Assembly (NCBI GenBank): GCA_947452965.1 | Contig: CANGEW010000008.1 | Coordinates: 1 to 64,000 of the forward strand | Length of the DNA: 64,000 nt | Source of the DNA: Chitinophagaceae bacterium | Lineage (GTDB): Bacteria > Bacteroidota > Bacteroidia > Chitinophagales > Chitinophagaceae | Direction of reading: 5' to 3' | The notes under the pieces: model-generated | Database searches by the model: none | What the model saw: the letters and a program-made list of their open reading frames with translations, nothing else | Told to the model about the DNA's origin: nothing | Shown here: piece after piece, positions 41,856-51,034 of the stretch | Position numbering within the stretch: position 1 is the stretch's first letter | Layout of the letters: the number at the start of each line of letters is the position of its first letter | Position numbers and translations under genes: made by a program

Positions 41856-42767
41856 ATGTCTATGCAAAAAAAATCAGACGCTTTAGGAAAAGGTATCAGA
41901 AGTTTACTTCAAAATATTGATGCAGATTTGAAAAATACGGCCGGCACTTTAAAAACCGAAATCGTAGAAAAAACTGCTGGACAATTCAACGTAACACTGG
42001 ATCAAATTGAAGTAAATCCCAACCAGCCAAGAAAAGATTTTGAAGAAGTTGCTTTAAGCGAATTAGCCGCTTCTATCAAAATGCATGGCATCATTCAACC
42101 CCTGACTGTTTCAGCACTTCCCAACGGAAAATATAAACTCATTGCCGGTGAAAGAAGATTCCGAGCCTCTAGAATTGCAGGATTAAAAGAAGTACCGGTT
42201 TTTATCAGAGAAATCAATGATAGCAATATTCTTGAGCTAGCACTTCTCGAAAACTTACAAAGAGAAAATCTTAACGCCATAGAAATTGCATTAAGTTATA
42301 AAAGGCTTATGGATGATCTCGACTACAATCAAGATCAATTGGCAGAAAGAATGGGGAAAGACCGAAGCACAGTAACCAACTATATCCGTTTATTAAAACT
42401 TCCACCAGATATTCAAGTGGCAGTTAGAAACAATACCATATCAATGGGACATGCAAGAGCTATTATCAATGTTGATGTGGTTGATAAGCAATTATTCATT
42501 TTTTCAGAGATAAAAAAGAAAGGACTCTCCGTTCGTCAAACAGAAGAATTGGTAAGAAAACTATATACAGGGAATACCTCAAAACCTTCTTCAAAGACAG
42601 TTACAGCAGACAGCTTCAAAAAAATTGAAGATAAAATCGCTTCCCATTTTGGCACTAAAGTAAAATTGAACCACAATAAAAAAGGTCATGGTTCCATATT
42701 GTTTGAATACTACTCTTTAGAAGAATTCAACGCATTGCTGGACAAATTAAACATATCTATTAGTTAA
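41856..42767 (+). CDS. parB: chromosome partitioning protein ParB
   Basis: A CTP-dependent DNA clamp that loads at parS sites. The N-terminal part has the ParB/Srx domain: VNPNQPRKDFEEVALSELA, then YKLIAGERRFRASR (about 88-101, the CTP-binding motif). The central HTH near residues 150-190 (DQLAERMGKDRSTVTNYIRLL) binds parS. The C-terminus (about 250-303) is the dimerisation domain. A start at 41856 (MSMQKKSDALGKGI) fits. DUF5683 and dapB follow on the same strand. Confidence 0.95.
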   Translation: MSMQKKSDALGKGIRSLLQNIDADLKNTAGTLKTEIVEKTAGQFNVTLDQIEVNPNQPRKDFEEVALSELAASIKMHGIIQPLTVSALPNGKYKLIAGERRFRASRIAGLKEVPVFIREINDSNILELALLENLQRENLNAIEIALSYKRLMDDLDYNQDQLAERMGKDRSTVTNYIRLLKLPPDIQVAVRNNTISMGHARAIINVDVVDKQLFIFSEIKKKGLSVRQTEELVRKLYTGNTSKPSSKTVTADSFKKIEDKIASHFGTKVKLNHNKKGHGSILFEYYSLEEFNALLDKLNISIS

Positions 42768-42769
42768 TA

Positions 42770-43351
42770 ATGCTGCAACGAATAGTCATAAGTTTTTTCA
42801 CCACCATTTTATTGATTCCGATTGTAACCAATGCTCAATTAAATGACAGCATCCCTTTTCCACCTATTGGAATCACTTCCACTCCTGTAAAAAAATATAA
42901 CCCTAATAAAGCTATCATAAGATCTGCTTTGATCCCAGGATGGGGACAAATTACCAATAAAAAATACTGGAAATTACCCTTGGTATACGGTGCCATTGGA
43001 ACTACAACCTATCTTTTTTTTCAGAACATTAAAATATATAACGAAGCTAGCGAAGCGTATCGATTAGCCACAGATGGAGATCCTACTAACGATGAACAGA
43101 TACAACAACCCTATTATAGTGTAAAAGGGCAGCCGGACAGAATAAGAAATTTCAGAAATGCAGTAAGACAAGATGTAGACTACTGCGTTTTGTTCTTTAT
43201 TTTATTTTGGGGACTTAATGTGGCGGATGCTGCTGTAGATGCCCATTTAAAAACTTTTGATGTAAGTGATAACCTTAGCATTGAATTGAAACCTAGTTAT
43301 TCACCCATAAGTAAAACAACCGGAATAGGATTGGTAATGCATATAAAATAG
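42770..43351 (+). CDS. DUF5683 membrane protein, 193 aa
   Basis: Begins two bases after parB. A signal-like N-terminus (MLQRIVISFFTTILLIPIVTNAQ) is followed by KAIIRSALIPGWGQITNKKYWKLP, the core motif of DUF5683. Two transmembrane helices (about 75-93 and 143-160) follow. The pattern GWGQ..NKKYWK recurs in membrane proteins next to parAB in Bacteroidota. The role is unknown. Confidence 0.82.
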   Translation: MLQRIVISFFTTILLIPIVTNAQLNDSIPFPPIGITSTPVKKYNPNKAIIRSALIPGWGQITNKKYWKLPLVYGAIGTTTYLFFQNIKIYNEASEAYRLATDGDPTNDEQIQQPYYSVKGQPDRIRNFRNAVRQDVDYCVLFFILFWGLNVADAAVDAHLKTFDVSDNLSIELKPSYSPISKTTGIGLVMHIK

Positions 43352-43396
43352 ACAAGCTAATTTGTTCATTTCAAAAGATAGATAACAATGACGAAT

Positions 43397-43484
43397 TTTT
43401 GAATTCAAAAAACAAAAGTAAAAAATATACTTTTAACTTTTGTTTTTTAACTTTTGATTTTTAACTTTTGATTTTTTATCAATC
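43397..43484. repeat. 14-bp tandem repeat and hairpin before dapB
   Basis: Three copies of TTTTAACTTTTG at a 14-base period end at 43442, 43456 and 43470. AAAAAACAAAAGT (43397-43409) pairs with ACTTTTGTTTTTT (43436-43448), so the first copy can also form a terminator-like hairpin after the DUF5683 gene. Confidence 0.6.
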
Positions 43485-44204
43485 ATGAAAATAGCACTCA
43501 TCGGATATGGAAAAATGGGCAAAGCAATAGAAAGTGTTGCAATAGAGAGAGGGCATTCTGTCATTTTAAAAATCACTTCACAAAACGTTGAAGAGCTTAC
43601 TATTGAAGCGTTACAAGAAGCAGACATCGCCATTGAATTCTCCAGTCCTGATAGCGCAGTATCCAATATCATAATGTGTATGGATGCAAAACTCCCTGTT
43701 GTATGTGGGAGTACAGGCTGGTATTCAAAATTAGATGTAGTTAAAGAATACTGCGAAACAAATAATGGCTCTCTTTTATATGCTAGCAATTTCAGTATAG
43801 GTGTAAATATTTTTTTTGAACTGAACGAACATTTGGCCCAATTAATGGCCCAACAACCTTCATACAAATTATCCATACAAGAAATTCATCATACACAAAA
43901 AAAAGATGCTCCGAGCGGTACGGCTATTAGTTTGGCAGAAGGTATCATCCAAAACAATCCTAATAAAACCTCTTGGAAATTAGGGCCAACTTCATGTGCA
44001 AATGAAATTGAAATTATCAGCGAACGAATTGACCCTGCACCTGGCACACATATCATTACTTATAGCTCTTCCATAGACGACTTAGAAATAAAACATACTG
44101 CACACAACAGAATTGGATTTGCCACCGGCGCGGTTGTTGCTGCAGAGTTTTTACAAGAAAAAATGGGCGTATTTACCATGAAGGATTTACTTAAAAGAAA
44201 CTAA
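43485..44204 (+). CDS. dapB: 4-hydroxy-tetrahydrodipicolinate reductase
   Basis: Reduces the ring intermediate of lysine/diaminopimelate synthesis with NAD(P)H. The N-terminal Rossmann motif is IALIGYGKMGKAIES (about 3-17). The dipicolinate domain contains EIHHTQKKDAPSGTA (about 132-146), with the His pair and catalytic Lys. The C-terminus HTAHNRIGFATGAV is also typical. Length 239 aa. dapD is at 34323, not adjacent. A terminator follows. Confidence 0.95.
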   Translation: MKIALIGYGKMGKAIESVAIERGHSVILKITSQNVEELTIEALQEADIAIEFSSPDSAVSNIIMCMDAKLPVVCGSTGWYSKLDVVKEYCETNNGSLLYASNFSIGVNIFFELNEHLAQLMAQQPSYKLSIQEIHHTQKKDAPSGTAISLAEGIIQNNPNKTSWKLGPTSCANEIEIISERIDPAPGTHIITYSSSIDDLEIKHTAHNRIGFATGAVVAAEFLQEKMGVFTMKDLLKRN

Positions 44205-44230
44205 TACTTTTCAAAAAAATTTTCTCATAA

Positions 44231-44260
44231 AAAAAGGCACTGAAAAATCAGTGCCTTTTT
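44231..44260. terminator. terminator of dapB, also facing the convergent gene
   Basis: AAAAAGGCACTGA (44231-44243) pairs perfectly with TCAGTGCCTTTTT (44248-44260), loop AAAA. Confidence 0.9.
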
Positions 44261-44278
44261 TATATAATAATTTCTGAA

Positions 44279-44785
44279 TTATTTTTTACCAGCAAAATGA
44301 ATTTGAAAACCAACATTTAATGCGTAATTAGTGGCTTTGCTACTTGTGTTATTTTTATATTGTAACGCAACTTCTGCAGCAATATTACTGTTAAGGAAAT
44401 AAGCAATCCCCGCGTCAAATCCAAGTGTGGTGTATCCCAAACCTAAATTGGCATTTTCACCAAACTCTGCTGAGCCTTGGCTAAACAATTTTGTATTAGG
44501 ACCCAATGTGCAAATATAATAACGAACAAATGGACCAAACAAAGTATATGGATCCTGATTACTTTGTTTCACATATGAAGCCTCTGCTCCCAAAGCAAAA
44601 TTGTTTGCAATAAAATATCCGATTTTTGGAGCGATATTTAAATTTAAACCAGAGCTAGCACCATCAGCATCTGTTGACGAATTGATCGCAATAGATCCGC
44701 CTAACAACAAATTAGAAGCAGCTGTTTGAGCAAAGGTTAAAGAAGTTGCTATGGAAAGCGAAATAATTAAAAATACTTTTTTCAT
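44279..44785 (-). CDS. small outer-membrane beta-barrel protein, 168 aa
   Basis: A signal peptide (MKKVFLIISLSIATSLTFAQ) precedes a barrel of about eight strands. The mature part alternates hydrophobic and polar residues with aromatic strand ends (NLNIAPKIGYFIANNFALG, VRYYICTLGPNTKLF, ALNVGFQIHFAGKK). The fold is of the OmpA-like or porin-family small-barrel type. It shares style and size with the gene at 44896, so the two are probably paralogues. No enzymatic motif; ligands are unknown. Confidence 0.78.
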   Translation of the reverse strand: MKKVFLIISLSIATSLTFAQTAASNLLLGGSIAINSSTDADGASSGLNLNIAPKIGYFIANNFALGAEASYVKQSNQDPYTLFGPFVRYYICTLGPNTKLFSQGSAEFGENANLGLGYTTLGFDAGIAYFLNSNIAAEVALQYKNNTSSKATNYALNVGFQIHFAGKK

Positions 44786-44845
44786 GTTATTTTGTTTTAA
44801 TAATCAAATATGGTACAATATTAACATTTTTTTTTAATACCCCAC

Positions 44846-44876
44846 AAAAAATAGCCTCTTGTAGAGGCTATTTTTT
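44846..44876 (-). terminator. terminator of the gene at 44896
   Basis: AAAAAATAGCCTC (44846-44858) pairs perfectly with GAGGCTATTTTTT (44864-44876), loop TTGTA. On the minus strand it directly follows the barrel gene at 44896. Confidence 0.9.
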
Positions 44877-44895
44877 GTATAAACATTAAAATAAA

Positions 44896-45402
44896 TTAGA
44901 AGTTATACGCAACACGTAGGCCAATAGCAGAAGCAGTCCAACCTTTTAAAGAAACACTTGTATACTTAGCCATTACATCAAATTGCTCATTGATTTTATA
45001 TCCTACACCAGGAGCAAAAGTAAGCCCACTTTGGCTATCGCCATTAACAGATGCAAAGCTCATACCCAATTGAGCAGAACCATAAAATTGATCATTAAAA
45101 TGATACTTAATACCTGCTAATACCGGAATAATTCCAATTGAAGAACCTGTTACACCGTTTACAGATTTTCCAACAAAGTTGATATATCCTACATTACCGG
45201 TAACAGCAACGCTTTCTGCAACCATGTAATCAATTTGAGCAGAAGCTCCAATACCAAAGCTAGTTCCTAATCCTAAGTCCCCTACTGGCAATGCCGCTTC
45301 AGCACCCACACTAAATGATAGAGGATTAGATGAGCCGCTAGATTGTGAAAAACTTACAAATGAGGCTGTTGTAAGTGACAATAAGAATAATACTTTTTTC
45401 AT
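44896..45402 (-). CDS. small outer-membrane beta-barrel protein, 168 aa
   Basis: A signal peptide (MKKVLFLLSLTTASFVSFSQ) precedes a barrel rich in glycine and aromatic residues (SVGAEAALPVGDLGL, FGIGASAQIDYMVAESVAV, PGVGYKINEQFDVMAKYTS, ending GLRVAYNF with the terminal Phe of outer-membrane proteins). Its own terminator and a separate upstream region suggest an independent transcript. It is likely a paralogue of the 44279 gene. Function unknown. Confidence 0.8.
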   Translation of the reverse strand: MKKVLFLLSLTTASFVSFSQSSGSSNPLSFSVGAEAALPVGDLGLGTSFGIGASAQIDYMVAESVAVTGNVGYINFVGKSVNGVTGSSIGIIPVLAGIKYHFNDQFYGSAQLGMSFASVNGDSQSGLTFAPGVGYKINEQFDVMAKYTSVSLKGWTASAIGLRVAYNF

Positions 45403-45506
45403 GTTGTTTTGTTTTTAATGGGTTAAAGATGTTGCAATTTATATATAAAAGTTTAACAAATAAAAAATCATTTAGAAGAAAATTACTAGATATAGTATGT
45501 AAAAGT

Positions 45507-45532
45507 AAAACGCCCCAAAATTGGGGCGTTTT
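45507..45532 (-). terminator. terminator of the gene at 45561
   Basis: AAAACGCCCCAA (45507-45518) pairs perfectly with TTGGGGCGTTTT (45521-45532). It lies just downstream of the 45561-46163 barrel gene on the minus strand. Confidence 0.9.
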
Positions 45533-45560
45533 AAATATTAAATCATTAAAATTGGAAATA

Positions 45561-46163
45561 TTAGAATCTCCAACCTAATCTAAATGTAGGAGTGATACCT
45601 GGAGACAATTCAAAACTTGTAGTTCCTTTGCTAGCTCCATCATATTTAGTGTTAGTAACTCCTAATGAATAAGAAACTTCAGCACCTAAATATACATTTG
45701 GTATTACATAGTAATCAAAGCCAGTGAATACTCCAGCAGCGAAACCAAATTTTGTAGTTTTAGCTTCATCATTAGAATATCCTAATTGACCTTGGTATCC
45801 CCAATATGTAGATAATCTTTCAGCTCCTTTCATGTGGTTTTCAATACCTAAACCAACACCTAATTCCATAGCTGTGTTTGCGCCTTCAGCACCTGAATTT
45901 TTAACTTTTAAATTTGCTAAAGCTCTGTAAGATTTTTTATCACTAGCAAATTTTCTTGCTTTAACAGCTAATTGACCAACACTTTTATCAAAACTTGATA
46001 AAGAGAAAATGCTTCCGCCACCAGTAACATCAGGTGAGAAGTTAACCTCCATAGCCCACTCACCAGCAGTTGGCTTTGTAAAAGTACCTCTGTCATTTTT
46101 AATCTGAGCAGAAGCACCAAAAGAAATCGCTACGATTGCAGCTGATAATAATACTTTTTTCAT
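45561..46163 (-). CDS. outer-membrane beta-barrel protein, 200 aa
   Basis: A signal peptide (cleaved after GASAQ) precedes a barrel with GTFTKPTAGEWAMEVNFSPDV, AMELGVGLGIENHMKGAERL, FTGFDYYVIPNVYLGAEVSY and the terminal TPTFRLGWRF. The final Arg-Phe is the usual C-terminal outer-membrane signal. The genes at 44279, 44896 and 45561 form a run of three barrel genes in the same orientation, each with its own flanks. The 164 bases upstream (46164-46327) are very AT-rich, with no other signal. Function unknown. Confidence 0.8.
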   Translation of the reverse strand: MKKVLLSAAIVAISFGASAQIKNDRGTFTKPTAGEWAMEVNFSPDVTGGGSIFSLSSFDKSVGQLAVKARKFASDKKSYRALANLKVKNSGAEGANTAMELGVGLGIENHMKGAERLSTYWGYQGQLGYSNDEAKTTKFGFAAGVFTGFDYYVIPNVYLGAEVSYSLGVTNTKYDGASKGTTSFELSPGITPTFRLGWRF

Positions 46164-46327
46164 GTTTTAAATTTTTGGGTTTATAAATTTATACTGCAAT
46201 TTACAGAAGCTTTGTATTATAGCCAAAAAAAAGTTAATAATTTGTACCAATTAAATCAAAAAAACATAAATAGTATTTGATTATCAATATATTAAATAAA
46301 TATTTTTTTTGAAATAACAACCGTTTC

Positions 46328-47263
46328 TTATTGATTAATCATCTCGTTTGTCATTCTTTTCAAAGAATATTGTTCCTTCCAACCCCAGTCGGACCTTGCC
46401 ACACTATCATTGATGCTTTGTGGCCAGCTATTAGCGATAGCTTGTCTATAATCTGGCTGGTAACTTATTTTAAAATCGGGTATATGACTTTTTATTTCAT
46501 CTGCTAAATCTGCAGGAGAAAAACTCATAGCATGTATATTATAAGACGTACGAATAGATAAATTGTGCGAAGGAGTTTCCATCAGCTCAATAGTTGCCCT
46601 GATGGCATCAGGCATATACATCATTGGCAAATAGGTATCTTCCTGTAAAAAACATTGATACTGTTTTTCTTCTTTTGCCTGCATAAACATCTCAATAGAA
46701 TAATCTGTTGTACCGCCACCTGGCGCACTTTTATAGCTAATTAAACCTGGATATCGTAAACTTCTCACATCTACTCCAAACCTATTATAATAATAATTAC
46801 ACCAAAACTCGCCGGCAAATTTACTGATCCCATACACCGTTGTTGGCTCTATTATAGTATGCTGAGGGCAATTTGTTTTAGGCGATGTGGGGCCAAAAAC
46901 TGCAATACTGCTTGGCCAATACACTTTTTGCAACTTCTCCTCTCTTGCAATATCTAACACATTCAACAAACCTTGCATATTTAAATTCCAAGCCAAATTG
47001 GGATTTTTCTCCCCTGTAGCCGATAAAATTGCCGCTAACAAATAAATTTGTGTAATGCCCTGGCGAATCACTTGAACATGCAACATCTCCTTATTCATAA
47101 CATCTAAGCTAACATAGGGACCTGTACCTCGCAAAAGTTCATTCTGCTCTCTCAAATCAGAAGCAATTACATTACTATTGCCATATATTTCACGAAGCGC
47201 CATAGTAAGCTCTACTCCTATTTGTCCACTAGCCCCTATCACTAATATTTTTTCTTTAGCCAT
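46328..47263 (-). CDS. tdh: short-chain L-threonine 3-dehydrogenase / NAD-dependent epimerase, 311 aa
   Basis: Likely oxidises L-threonine to 2-amino-3-ketobutyrate with NAD. The Rossmann motif ILVIGASGQIGVEL (about 5-18) binds NAD. YGISKFAGE (about 149-157) is the catalytic YxxxK, and the end of the SDR core reads YPGLISYKSAPGGGTTDYS, characteristic of the SDR-type threonine dehydrogenases of Flavobacterium and trypanosomes. The length fits. A general epimerase cannot be ruled out by eye. It is divergent from kdsA. Confidence 0.82.
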   Translation of the reverse strand: MAKEKILVIGASGQIGVELTMALREIYGNSNVIASDLREQNELLRGTGPYVSLDVMNKEMLHVQVIRQGITQIYLLAAILSATGEKNPNLAWNLNMQGLLNVLDIAREEKLQKVYWPSSIAVFGPTSPKTNCPQHTIIEPTTVYGISKFAGEFWCNYYYNRFGVDVRSLRYPGLISYKSAPGGGTTDYSIEMFMQAKEEKQYQCFLQEDTYLPMMYMPDAIRATIELMETPSHNLSIRTSYNIHAMSFSPADLADEIKSHIPDFKISYQPDYRQAIANSWPQSINDSVARSDWGWKEQYSLKRMTNEMINQ

Positions 47264-47304
47264 TCTTGTTTTTTTTGTAAATGTAATAGGAAAAAATAAA
47301 TAAC

Positions 47305-47312
47305 TATTTTTG
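47305..47312 (+). promoter_or_regulatory. TAnnTTTG -7 element before kdsA
   Basis: TATTTTTG ends four bases before the ATG at 47317. If used, transcription would begin at about that ATG, or 12 bases before the second ATG at 47329. Confidence 0.45.
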
Positions 47313-47316
47313 CAAC

Positions 47317-48138
47317 ATGAATAATTATATGAGCTCCCTTTTTACAGAACAACCCAATCCTAATAACAACTTCTTTTTAATTGCAGGACCCTGTGTAGTG
47401 GAAAACGACCAAATGGTAGGCGAAATCGCTGAGAAGATAAATAACATTTGTAAAAAATTACAGATACCATTCATTTTCAAAGCATCGTATAGAAAAGCCA
47501 ATCGCACAAGTGGAAGCTCTTTTACAGGTATTGGAGATCAGAAAGCCCTTGAATTTATTCAGGCGGCTGGCAAACAATACAAAATCCCTACAACAACGGA
47601 TGTTCATGCTGCACATGAAACAACCATGGCTGCTCAATATGTAGACATTTTACAAATACCTGCCTTTTTATGCAGACAAACAGATTTATTATTAGCTGCT
47701 GCTGCTACCAATAAAATTGTTAACGTAAAAAAAGGACAATTTGTAAGTGGTCAGGCAATGAAATTTGCAGTTGACAAAATAAAACAAGCTGGTAACGAAA
47801 GAATATGGCTAACTGAAAGAGGAAACAGTTTTGGTTACCAAGACCTGATTGTAGATTACAGGAATATCACTTGGATGAAAGAACATCAAGTGCCTGTAAT
47901 TATGGATTGTACGCACTCTTTACAACAACCCAACCAAACTTCAGGAGTTACTGGTGGAAATCCACAGCTGATTGAAACTATTGCCAAAGCTGCCATAGCT
48001 ACCGGAGCAGATGGACTATTCATAGAAACCCATCCTAACCCTTCTGTTGCAAAAAGTGACGGAGCTAATATGCTACAAATCGATTTACTCGAACCTTTAT
48101 TAGAAAAATTGGTAAAAATTAGAGCCTCTATTCTGTAG
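47317..48138 (+). CDS. kdsA: 3-deoxy-8-phosphooctulonate synthase
   Basis: Condenses phosphoenolpyruvate with arabinose-5-phosphate to Kdo-8-phosphate, for lipopolysaccharide inner core. FFLIAGPCVVEND (about 19-31) and FKASYRKANRTSGSSFTG (about 54-71) are the substrate-binding motifs, and VPVIMDCTHSLQQPN (about 193-207) follows. Length 273 aa is typical. A second ATG at 47329 (MSSLFTEQ) could also serve as the start because the promoter element lies directly before the first. The convergent PspC gene lies 56 bases beyond its end. Confidence 0.94.
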   Translation: MNNYMSSLFTEQPNPNNNFFLIAGPCVVENDQMVGEIAEKINNICKKLQIPFIFKASYRKANRTSGSSFTGIGDQKALEFIQAAGKQYKIPTTTDVHAAHETTMAAQYVDILQIPAFLCRQTDLLLAAAATNKIVNVKKGQFVSGQAMKFAVDKIKQAGNERIWLTERGNSFGYQDLIVDYRNITWMKEHQVPVIMDCTHSLQQPNQTSGVTGGNPQLIETIAKAAIATGADGLFIETHPNPSVAKSDGANMLQIDLLEPLLEKLVKIRASIL

Positions 48139-48194
48139 TAATTACTCGAAACGAAAATCTCGAAGTAGTAGACTATGACTACAATTAGTTACAA

Positions 48195-48413
48195 TTAATA
48201 TTTTACAGGATTTCTTTTTTCGCTAAAAAGATAACGTTTAATATTCATCCAAAAAGCAGAAATGAGGTATATCACTACTGGAGACCCTATTGTGATAAAC
48301 GAAAGATATATAAAATACCTTCTGATAACACTAGTTGCGATACCCATTCTTTCGCCAATGGCACTGCAAACACCAAATACATGCCACTCAACAAAATACT
48401 TTAGTTTATTCAT
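48195..48413 (-). CDS. PspC-domain membrane protein, 72 aa
   Basis: A small PspC-type protein. VFGVCSAIGERMGIATSVIRR (about 12-32) is the family signature (G-V-x-x-G-I-A-E-x-x-G pattern), and one hydrophobic helix (about 34-54) follows. PspC-domain proteins sense envelope stress or modulate regulators in some bacteria, but here no Psp operon is nearby. It is convergent with kdsA. Confidence 0.8.
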   Translation of the reverse strand: MNKLKYFVEWHVFGVCSAIGERMGIATSVIRRYFIYLSFITIGSPVVIYLISAFWMNIKRYLFSEKRNPVKY

Positions 48414-48483
48414 TGAAATAAAGTTATGCTTTTTCTATAAAACAATAGCTGATTTTTGTAATTTCGCGCAGGTTTAAAATTTC

Positions 48484-48700
48484 CTGTAGGAAAGTTTAAA
48501 CGATTTCAAAAGTTGCAAAGGTTGAAGTTGTTCCAAAGGTTAAACTTTTAAAACTTATCGAACCTGTTATTTGTTCCAAGGTTGCAACATTTACAGATGT
48601 TTAAAAAGTTGTACTTATCAACTTTTAAACTTACCGAACCTATTGAACTTATTGAACCTTTTTAACTATTAAACCTATTAAACCTATTAAACAATTAAAC
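48484..48700. repeat. tandem/interspersed repeat block upstream of aconitase
   Basis: The right part (about 48628-48699) is an array of TATTAAACC/TATTGAACC nine-base units that reaches to eight bases before the aconitase ATG. The left part holds AAAGGTT-type units. The centre (48551-48600) has TATCGAACCTG and TTGTTCCAAGG, the reverse complement of the flanks seen at 41720-41850. The promoter of the aconitase gene must lie in or beyond this block. Confidence 0.7.
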
Positions 48701-48708
48701 CAACGCAT

Positions 48709-50982
48709 ATGGCATTCGACATTGAAATGATTAAAAAAGTGTACAGTAATTTCTCTGAAAGAGTTGCAGCTGCTCGTAGAATAGTAGGCAAACCCTTAAC
48801 ACTTACCGAAAAGATTTTATACGCCCATTTATGGCAAGGGAATGCAACAGATACTTTTGAAAGAGGGCAATCATATGTTGATTTTGCACCAGACAGAGTG
48901 GCCATGCAAGATGCAACTGCTCAAATGGCTTTATTGCAATTTATGCAATCGGGTCGTGCTGCTGTAGCGGTACCAAGTACTGTTCATTGTGATCATTTGA
49001 TTGAAGCGAAAGTAGACAGTAAAACAGATTTAACCAGAGCCGTGAGCGAAAGCAGTGAAGTGTATGATTTCTTAGCCTCTGTTTCAAATAAATATGGCAT
49101 CGGGTTTTGGAAGCCGGGTGCAGGTATCATTCACCAAGTGGTATTAGAAAACTATGCATTTCCTGGTGGGATGATGATAGGCACCGATAGCCATACTGTA
49201 AATGCAGGGGGCTTAGGCATGATTGCTATTGGTGTAGGTGGTGCAGATGCTTGTGATGTAATGGCAGGTTTGCCATGGGAATTAAAAATGCCTAAATTAA
49301 TAGGTATCAAACTAACGGGTAAGCTGAACGGCTGGACAGCTCCAAAAGATGTTATTTTGAAAGTAGCGGGTATTCTTACCGTAAAAGGTGGCACAGGCGC
49401 AGTGGTGGAGTATTTTGGAGAAGGAGCGGAAAGCATGAGTTGTACAGGAAAAGGAACCATCTGTAACATGGGGGCAGAAATTGGAGCAACCACCTCTACA
49501 TTTGGATATGATGCAAGCATGAGCCGTTATTTAAAAGCAACAGGTCGTGCTGAAATAGCGGAGTTAGCAGACCAAATCAAAGAACACTTAACAGGTGACG
49601 CTGACGTATATGCGAATCCGGAAAAATATTTTGACCAAGTAATTGAAATCAATCTATCTGAATTAGAACCACATTTAAATGGTCCGTTTACACCAGATTT
49701 AGCAACCCCTATTTCTAAGATGAAAGAAGCGGCGGCTGCCAATAATTGGCCTACTAAAATTGAAGTGGGTTTGATAGGAAGTTGCACCAACTCATCTTAT
49801 GAAGATATAAGTCGTGCTGTTAGTTTAGCAAAGCAAGTAAAAGAAAAAGGCTTGCAATTGAATGCTGAATTTACCATTACTCCTGGTTCAGAATTGGTAA
49901 GATATACGATTGAAAGAGATGGTTATTTAGAGGTATTTAACAACATTGGCGCTACCGTATTTGCAAACGCTTGTGGGCCGTGTATTGGAATGTGGGCGAG
50001 AGTTGGTGCCGAAAAAGCAGAAAGAAATACAATTGTACATAGCTTCAATAGAAACTTTGCAAAACGCGCAGATGGCAATCCCAATACTTTTGCATTTGTA
50101 GGATCCCCAGAAATTGTTACTGCAATGGCCATTGCCGGAGATTTGAACTTTAACCCACTTACAGATACACTCACCAATGAAAAAGGAGAGCAAGTAAAAT
50201 TAGACCCCCCAAGTGGAGATGAATTACCTACAAAAGGTTTTGATGCTGAAGATCCTGGATATCAAGCACCGGCTGCAGATGGTAGTCAAGTAGAAGTAAA
50301 AGTTGCTCCTGATAGTAAAAGATTACAATTATTAGCTCCTTTCACAGCTTGGGAAGGCAGTGATTTGAAATCTTTGAAATTGCTGATTAAAGCAAAAGGC
50401 AAATGTACCACTGATCATATTTCTATGGCTGGCCCTTGGTTAAAATTCAGAGGACATTTAGATAATATCAGCAACAATTTATTAATTGGTGCTGTGAATT
50501 TTTTCAATGAAAAAACCGACAATGTAAAGAATCAATTGACGGGCGAATACGGGACCGTTCCTGCAACACAAAGAGCCTATAAGGCAGCTGGAATAGGTTC
50601 GATTGTTGTTGGTGATGAAAATTATGGCGAAGGATCATCAAGAGAACACGCAGCGATGGAACCTCGTCATTTAGGAGTGAGGGCTGTATTGGTAAAATCA
50701 TTTGCTCGTATTCACGAAACCAACTTAAAGAAACAAGGAATGTTAGCTTTAACTTTTGACAACAAAGCTGATTATGAAAAATTCAGAGAAGACGACACAA
50801 TTGATATTAATGGTTTAACAAGCTTTGCTCCGAACCAAAAATTAGAAATGGTATTGCATCACAACGATGGCACACAAGAAACAATTCAAGTAAACCATTC
50901 TTACAATGAACAACAAATTGAGTGGTTTAAAGAAGGGGCTGCCTTAAATATTATCAGAAGAGACTTTGCAAACAAACAATAG
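48709..50982 (+). CDS. acn: aconitate hydratase
   Basis: Interconverts citrate and isocitrate in the TCA cycle. The 757-residue form matches the mitochondrial-type aconitase usual in Bacteroidota. The three [4Fe-4S] ligands are one Cys in [10 protein letters not shown] (near 358) and two in ACGPCIGMW (near 424). The catalytic and swivel elements ([13 protein letters not shown] near 160, [10 protein letters not shown] near 643) are intact. The upstream repeat block is odd for a core metabolic gene. A bidirectional terminator follows. Confidence 0.95.
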   Translation: MAFDIEMIKKVYSNFSERVAAARRIVGKPLTLTEKILYAHLWQGNATDTFERGQSYVDFAPDRVAMQDATAQMALLQFMQSGRAAVAVPSTVHCDHLIEAKVDSKTDLTRAVSESSEVYDFLASVSNKYGIGFWKPGAGIIHQVVLENYAFPGGMMIGTDSHTVNAGGLGMIAIGVGGADACDVMAGLPWELKMPKLIGIKLTGKLNGWTAPKDVILKVAGILTVKGGTGAVVEYFGEGAESMSCTGKGTICNMGAEIGATTSTFGYDASMSRYLKATGRAEIAELADQIKEHLTGDADVYANPEKYFDQVIEINLSELEPHLNGPFTPDLATPISKMKEAAAANNWPTKIEVGLIGSCTNSSYEDISRAVSLAKQVKEKGLQLNAEFTITPGSELVRYTIERDGYLEVFNNIGATVFANACGPCIGMWARVGAEKAERNTIVHSFNRNFAKRADGNPNTFAFVGSPEIVTAMAIAGDLNFNPLTDTLTNEKGEQVKLDPPSGDELPTKGFDAEDPGYQAPAADGSQVEVKVAPDSKRLQLLAPFTAWEGSDLKSLKLLIKAKGKCTTDHISMAGPWLKFRGHLDNISNNLLIGAVNFFNEKTDNVKNQLTGEYGTVPATQRAYKAAGIGSIVVGDENYGEGSSREHAAMEPRHLGVRAVLVKSFARIHETNLKKQGMLALTFDNKADYEKFREDDTIDINGLTSFAPNQKLEMVLHHNDGTQETIQVNHSYNEQQIEWFKEGAALNIIRRDFANKQ

Positions 50983-50998
50983 TCTTTTATACAACTTT

Positions 50999-51034
50999 AA
51001 AAAACGCGAAGCTTTCATATTCTTCGCGTTTTTT
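50999..51034. terminator. bidirectional terminator after acn
   Basis: AAAAAACGCGAAG (50999-51011) pairs perfectly with CTTCGCGTTTTTT (51022-51034), shared with the convergent SET-domain gene. Confidence 0.9.

Noticed and set aside
40920-42767. A parS site within the parA-parB locus
   Set aside because: I found no GTTTCACGTGAAAC-like palindrome in this segment.
48709-50982. Several antisense frames of 60-120 aa inside aconitase
   Set aside because: They follow from codon bias of the real gene; no start context or known motif.
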